Origin: an uncultured Dorea sp.
GTDB lineage: Bacteria > Bacillota_A > Clostridia > Lachnospirales > Lachnospiraceae
NCBI GenBank assembly: GCA_910579015.1
Contig: CAJTRO010000012.1
Location: 1 to 64,000, forward strand
Length of the DNA: 64,000 nt
Direction: 5' to 3'
The notes beneath the pieces are model-generated. The model was not told where the DNA came from. It made no database searches and saw only the letters and a list, made by a program, of their open reading frames with translations. Below are positions 60,056 to 64,000 of the stretch, piece by piece; the first letter of the stretch is position 1, and each line of letters opens with the position of its first letter. Both the position numbers and the translations under genes were made by a program.

Positions 60056-61135
60056 ATGATGTATGAATACTGGCTTGCGTCGATTACCGCAGTATCAGAC
60101 TTGAAAAAAAGATGGTTAAGAGAAGAATACGGAACAGGGAAAGCCGTATATTATATAGAAGAGATACAGCTTAGAGGTCTTGAGTATCTTGAAGATAAGG
60201 ATGTCATGGCTGTCCTTCGCGCCAGAAAGGAGAAAAATATCGAGAAGGAATGGGAAGAGCTGGAGAAAAGAAATATCCGGTTCGTTCCATATTTCTCAGA
60301 GCAATATCCCAGAAGGCTTTTGCAGACGGATCCTGCGCCTTATGCCCTGTATGTGAAGGGACGGCTTCCAAGAGAAGACTGTTACAGCGCGGCGATCGTA
60401 GGTGCAAGAAGGTGTACGCCATACGGGGAGGAGATGGCGCTGCGGTATGGAGAATATCTGGCGTCAAACGGGGTACAGATCATAAGCGGCATGGCAAGAG
60501 GGATAGACGGCGCCGGACAGAGGGGGGCGTTGAACGGGGGAGGAGCGACATACGGCGTATTAGGATGCGGTGTGGACGTCTGTTATCCAAGAGAGCACAT
60601 AGGTCTGTACATGGACATTCAGGAAAAGGGAGGGGTAGTGTCGGAGCAGGTTATGGGCTGTCCGCCGCTGCCGATGTATTTTCCATTAAGGAACAGGATC
60701 ATCAGCGGTTTATCGGATGTGGTCCTGGTGATGGAAGCAAGGGAGAGAAGCGGTTCACTGATCACGGCGGATCTGGCATTAGAACAGGGCAAGGACGTAT
60801 ATGCCCTGCCCGGACTGGTGACAAGTCAGCAAAGTCAGGGATGCCACCGGCTGATCCGGCAGGGAGCGGGGATACTGATTTCTCCGGAAGATCTGCTTCT
60901 GGAATTGGGAATCAGCGAAAAGGAATCCATACAAAAATCAGACAAAATTGAAAAAACGCTTGAAAATGACGAAAATGTGGTGTATAGTTGTCTCGGTTTC
61001 TTCCCCAAAGGAATCGGTCAGCTGATAGATGAGACAGGTCTTGGTGCATCTGCGCTGCTTCAAAGGCTGACTGCATTAGAATTGAAAGGATGTATACGGG
61101 AAGTATCGAAGAATTACTATATTAAAGTCCGGTAA
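60056..61135 (+). CDS. dprA: DNA-processing protein DprA
   Basis: DprA loads RecA on incoming single-stranded DNA. The Rossmann-like core is AAIVGARRCTPYGEEMALRY, SGMARGIDGAGQRGALN, GVLGCGVDVCYPREH and LVMEARERSGSLITADLAL. N-terminal HhH-like and C-terminal winged-helix regions are present; the 359-residue length is normal. A few nucleotides from comM and followed by topA, the usual clostridial order. Confidence 0.95.
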   Translation: MMYEYWLASITAVSDLKKRWLREEYGTGKAVYYIEEIQLRGLEYLEDKDVMAVLRARKEKNIEKEWEELEKRNIRFVPYFSEQYPRRLLQTDPAPYALYVKGRLPREDCYSAAIVGARRCTPYGEEMALRYGEYLASNGVQIISGMARGIDGAGQRGALNGGGATYGVLGCGVDVCYPREHIGLYMDIQEKGGVVSEQVMGCPPLPMYFPLRNRIISGLSDVVLVMEARERSGSLITADLALEQGKDVYALPGLVTSQQSQGCHRLIRQGAGILISPEDLLLELGISEKESIQKSDKIEKTLENDENVVYSCLGFFPKGIGQLIDETGLGASALLQRLTALELKGCIREVSKNYYIKVR

Positions 61136-61205
61136 CAAGACGGATATTGAAGAATAGAAGTCTGTTGGAGGGACAAAAGCTAGTTATATTGGAGGAAGCA
61201 AGTAT

Positions 61206-63296
61206 ATGGCACGTTATCTTGTAATCGTGGAGTCGCCTGCCAAGGTGAAGACAATTAAGAAGTTTTTAGGGAGTAATTATGTGGTGACCGCATCGAACGG
61301 ACATGTAAGAGATCTGCCTAAGAGTCAGCTGGGAGTTGATGTGGAGCATGATTATGAGCCGAAGTATATTACGATCCGAGGGAAGGGGGATATACTTGCA
61401 GGACTTCGAAAGGAAGTCAAGAAGGCAGATAAGGTATACCTTGCAACTGACCCGGACCGCGAGGGAGAAGCGATATCATGGCATTTATGCCAGGCGCTTA
61501 AGCTTGCGGATAAGAAGACATACCGGATCAGCTTTAACGAGATCACCAAGAATGCGGTCAAGGCATCTCTTAAGAATGCGAGAGAGATAGATATGGACCT
61601 GGTGGATGCACAGCAGGCACGCAGGGTTCTGGACAGAGTAGTGGGGTACAGGATCAGCCCGCTTCTGTGGGCAAAGGTAAAGAGGGGATTAAGTGCAGGC
61701 CGTGTACAGTCGGTGGCGCTTCGTATCATTGCCGACCGGGAGGAAGAGATCAATGCGTTTATACCGGAGGAATACTGGACGCTGGATGCGGATCTGAAGG
61801 TAGAAGGAGAGAAGAAGCTTCTGACGGCAAAGTTCTACGGCACAGAGAAGAAGAAGATGACGATCCGTTCCAGGGAGGAGCTTGACGAGATATTAAAAGA
61901 AGTTGACACTGCCGATTATACGATAGAGGATATCAAAAAGAGCGAGAGGACCAAGAAGGCGCCGGTGCCGTTCACGACCAGTACATTACAGCAGGAGGCG
62001 TCAAAGGCGTTGAATTTTGCAACGTCAAAGACGATGCGGATCGCTCAGCAGCTTTATGAGGGAATTGATATCAAGGGAAACGGTACGGTGGGACTTATTA
62101 CTTATCTGCGTACAGACTCCACCAGGATATCCGAGGAGGCAGACGCCGCGGCGAGGCAGTACATCGTAGAGAATTACGGGCAGGAATATGCAGCGGCAGG
62201 TGAGACCGGGAACAAAGAGGGGCACAAGAACATCCAGGACGCCCATGAGGCCATCCGGCCGACGGATATCAGCCGGACACCGGTATCGGTGAAGGAGTCC
62301 TTAAGCAGGGATCAGTTCCGTCTGTATCAGCTTATATGGAGACGGTTTACGGCCAGCAGGATGCAGCCGGCAAGATACGAGACGACTTCCGTCAGGATCG
62401 CGGCAGGACAGTACCGGTTTACAGTGGCGGCATCAAAGATCGTGTTCGAGGGCTTCCGCTCTGTGTATACAGAAGCGGGCGAGGAGAAGGAAGAGAACAA
62501 TGTGCTGCTTAAGAGCCTCGATAAGAACTCGAAGCTGACCAAGACAGATTTTGATGCGAAACAGCATTTTACACAGCCGCCGGCACATTACACGGAGGCC
62601 GCCCTGGTCAAGACGCTGGAGGAGTGGGGGATCGGCCGTCCAAGTACCTATGCGCCGACCATCTCGACGATCATCGCCAGACGCTATGTGGCCAAGGAGA
62701 ACAAGAACCTGTATCTTACCGAGATCGGGGAGGTTGTCAACAACATTATGAAGCAGTCCTTCCCAAGTATTGTAGACGTGAATTTTACGGCCAATATGGA
62801 GAGCCTGCTTGACGGTGTTGCCGAAGGAAAGGTAAAGTGGCGGACGATCATAGAGAATTTCTATCCGGATCTTGAGGAAGCGGTGGAGAAGGCGGAGAAG
62901 GAACAGGAGCAGGTGAAGATCGAGGACGAGGTGACAGACGTGATCTGTGACCAGTGCGGCAGGAACATGGTGATCAAATACGGGCCCCACGGTCGTTTTC
63001 TTGCCTGTCCGGGATTCCCGGAGTGCAGGAACACGAAGCCGTATCTCGAGAAGATAGGAGTTCCTTGTCCGGTGTGCGGCAAAGAGGTGGTACTGCGCAA
63101 GACGAAGAAGGGCAGAAAGTATTACGGATGCGAGGATAATCCGGAGTGTGATTTCATGTCCTGGCAGAAGCCGTCCCTGAAGAAATGCCCGCGGTGCGGC
63201 AGTTATATGGTAGAGAAGGGGAATAAGCTTCTGTGCAGTGATGAGCAGTGCGGATATGTAGAAAATAAAGAAAACAAAGAAAACGGTAAGGAATAG
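61206..63296 (+). CDS. topA: DNA topoisomerase I
   Basis: A type IA topoisomerase that relaxes negative supercoils. Toprim motifs: YLVIVESPAKVKTIKKFLG and ATDPDREGEAISWH. The active site Tyr300 lies in GLITYLRTDSTRIS. Three C-terminal zinc ribbons follow: CDQCGRNM...CPGFPEC, CPVCGKEV...CEDNPEC and CPRCGSYM...CSDEQC. The length of 696 is normal. GGAGGAAG precedes the ATG. Confidence 0.98.
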   Translation: MARYLVIVESPAKVKTIKKFLGSNYVVTASNGHVRDLPKSQLGVDVEHDYEPKYITIRGKGDILAGLRKEVKKADKVYLATDPDREGEAISWHLCQALKLADKKTYRISFNEITKNAVKASLKNAREIDMDLVDAQQARRVLDRVVGYRISPLLWAKVKRGLSAGRVQSVALRIIADREEEINAFIPEEYWTLDADLKVEGEKKLLTAKFYGTEKKKMTIRSREELDEILKEVDTADYTIEDIKKSERTKKAPVPFTTSTLQQEASKALNFATSKTMRIAQQLYEGIDIKGNGTVGLITYLRTDSTRISEEADAAARQYIVENYGQEYAAAGETGNKEGHKNIQDAHEAIRPTDISRTPVSVKESLSRDQFRLYQLIWRRFTASRMQPARYETTSVRIAAGQYRFTVAASKIVFEGFRSVYTEAGEEKEENNVLLKSLDKNSKLTKTDFDAKQHFTQPPAHYTEAALVKTLEEWGIGRPSTYAPTISTIIARRYVAKENKNLYLTEIGEVVNNIMKQSFPSIVDVNFTANMESLLDGVAEGKVKWRTIIENFYPDLEEAVEKAEKEQEQVKIEDEVTDVICDQCGRNMVIKYGPHGRFLACPGFPECRNTKPYLEKIGVPCPVCGKEVVLRKTKKGRKYYGCEDNPECDFMSWQKPSLKKCPRCGSYMVEKGNKLLCSDEQCGYVENKENKENGKE

Positions 63297-63326
63297 TAAG
63301 AATTGTAAAAATAATTTGGATATTCA

Positions 63327-63355
63327 TTGAAAAAAAAGGAATTGTATGATAATAT
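63327..63355 (+). promoter_or_regulatory. codY promoter
   Basis: TTGAAA (63327-63332) and TAATAT (63350-63355), spacer 17 bp, lie just before the codY ribosome binding site. Confidence 0.55.
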
Positions 63356-63381
63356 AACTTGCAAAGGATGGAGGTATGTCA

Positions 63382-64000
63382 ATGAGTGTACAATTATTAG
63401 ATAAGACCAGAAAGATCAATAAATTACTGCACAATAATAATTCAAGTAAGGTAGTATTTAATGATATCTGTGAAGTACTTACTGAAATCTTGGATTCCAA
63501 CGTGTTAGTAGTCAGCAGGAAGGGAAAAGTATTAGGAGGAAGCAAATGCAGCAATGTGCCGTATATCAAGGAGCTGATCGAGCAGGAGGTCGGCAGGCAC
63601 ATAGATAAGATGCTCAATGAGAGACTGCTTGGGATCTTGTCGACGAAGGAGAATGTGAATTTGCAGACATTAGGCTTCTCGGAGAATGCAGTACAGGGCT
63701 ATCAGGCCATCATCACGCCCATCAATATCGCGGGAGAGCGTCTGGGTACGCTGTTCATCTATAAGAAGGAGCAGGCGTATGAGATTGACGATATCATACT
63801 GTGTGAGTATGGAACAACCGTGGTGGGCCTGGAGATGCTCCGCTCCGTGAACGAGGAGAATGCAGAGGAGACCAGGAAGGAGCATATTGTCCAGTCGGCG
63901 ATCAGTACGCTCTCATATTCGGAATTGGAAGCGATCATCCATATCTTCGAAGAGCTGGACGGGACGGAAGGGATCCTTGTGGCCAGCAAGATTGCCGACA
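63382..64000 (+). CDS. codY: Global regulator CodY (3' truncated by the window)
   Basis: CodY senses branched-chain amino acids and GTP and represses stationary-phase and sporulation genes. The N-terminal GAF domain is present (VQLLDKTRKINKLLH, GFSENAVQGYQAIITPIN, GERLGTLFIYKK) and the linker has begun; the DNA-binding domain is beyond the window edge. The ATG at 63382 is 7 nt after GGATGGAGG; an ATG two codons earlier is too close to it. Confidence 0.95.
   Translation, partial: MSVQLLDKTRKINKLLHNNNSSKVVFNDICEVLTEILDSNVLVVSRKGKVLGGSKCSNVPYIKELIEQEVGRHIDKMLNERLLGILSTKENVNLQTLGFSENAVQGYQAIITPINIAGERLGTLFIYKKEQAYEIDDIILCEYGTTVVGLEMLRSVNEENAEETRKEHIVQSAISTLSYSELEAIIHIFEELDGTEGILVASKIAD

Overview
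The window looks like chromosomal DNA of a spore-forming, low-GC Gram-positive anaerobe of the Lachnospiraceae type (Clostridia). The basis is codY, an IreB-ruvX-DUF1292-Fur-RNase J string, a sporulation sigma-K gene, clostridial ribosome binding sites and many Firmicutes-type tRNA modification genes. No rRNA, tRNA or CRISPR array was seen. Most of the window is moderate-GC core sequence. Two parts are clearly AT-richer: the first ~1.2 kb and the block from about 41.7 to 55.1 kb.

Layout. 0-6.5 kb: a GDPD-like gene that is open at the window edge, two paralogous AAA-ATPase/PD-(D/E)XK genes flanking a MerR-methyltransferase fusion, and an XRE regulator. 6.7-19.8 kb: a cell-surface polysaccharide locus with a complete dTDP-L-rhamnose pathway (rfbA, rfbB, rfbD, rfbC), two GT2 glycosyltransferases, a priming sugar-phosphate transferase, a polymerase-like membrane protein, two LytR-CpsA-Psr ligases and a cohesin-like membrane protein. 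20-35 kb: housekeeping genes (glmS, a polysaccharide deacetylase, a YdcF-like protein, an ArsC/Spx protein, adenosine deaminase, prmA, rsmE, cysteine desulfurase with thiI, an HPr-like protein, mtaB, an IreB-family gene, ruvX, DUF1292, a Fur-family regulator, RNase J). 35-39 kb: a hybrid histidine kinase with a lipoprotein solute-binding protein. 39-41 kb: a tRNA wobble-uridine modification pair followed by sigK. 55.3-64 kb: a diglucosyl-lipid-type glycosyltransferase, a second deacetylase, a YbhN-type membrane protein, comM, dprA, topA and the 5' part of codY.

The most striking feature is a 13.4 kb skin-like element that splits sigK. The gene is intact up to the middle of its last helix-turn-helix (Ser-Tyr-Val, 41,711-41,719), where the reading frame runs into AT-rich DNA. 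The missing 3' end (Ser-Arg-Ile-Glu-Lys ... stop) lies at 55,092-55,140, directly after a large serine recombinase gene. Joining the two at a shared GT dinucleotide (41,717-41,718 and 55,090-55,091) restores a full-length in-frame sigma-K of 205 residues. Just inside both ends is a perfect 14-bp inverted repeat, each copy exactly 10 nt from the GT. On excision these would form a symmetrical attP centred on GT, as expected for a large serine recombinase. The predicted sigma-K also lacks the N-terminal pro-sequence of Bacillus sigma-K, so excision may be the main switch controlling its activity.

The element carries a P4/D5-type primase-helicase, an XRE repressor, an endonuclease III-like iron-sulfur protein with an extra C-terminal domain, a leucine-rich-repeat protein without a signal peptide, a second small serine recombinase, a CX5R phosphatase-like protein, an alpha/beta hydrolase, four small proteins of unknown function with similar N-termini, a zinc-ribbon protein and a 42-residue ORF upstream of the recombinase that is a candidate accessory or directionality factor. 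No conjugation, capsid or packaging genes were seen.
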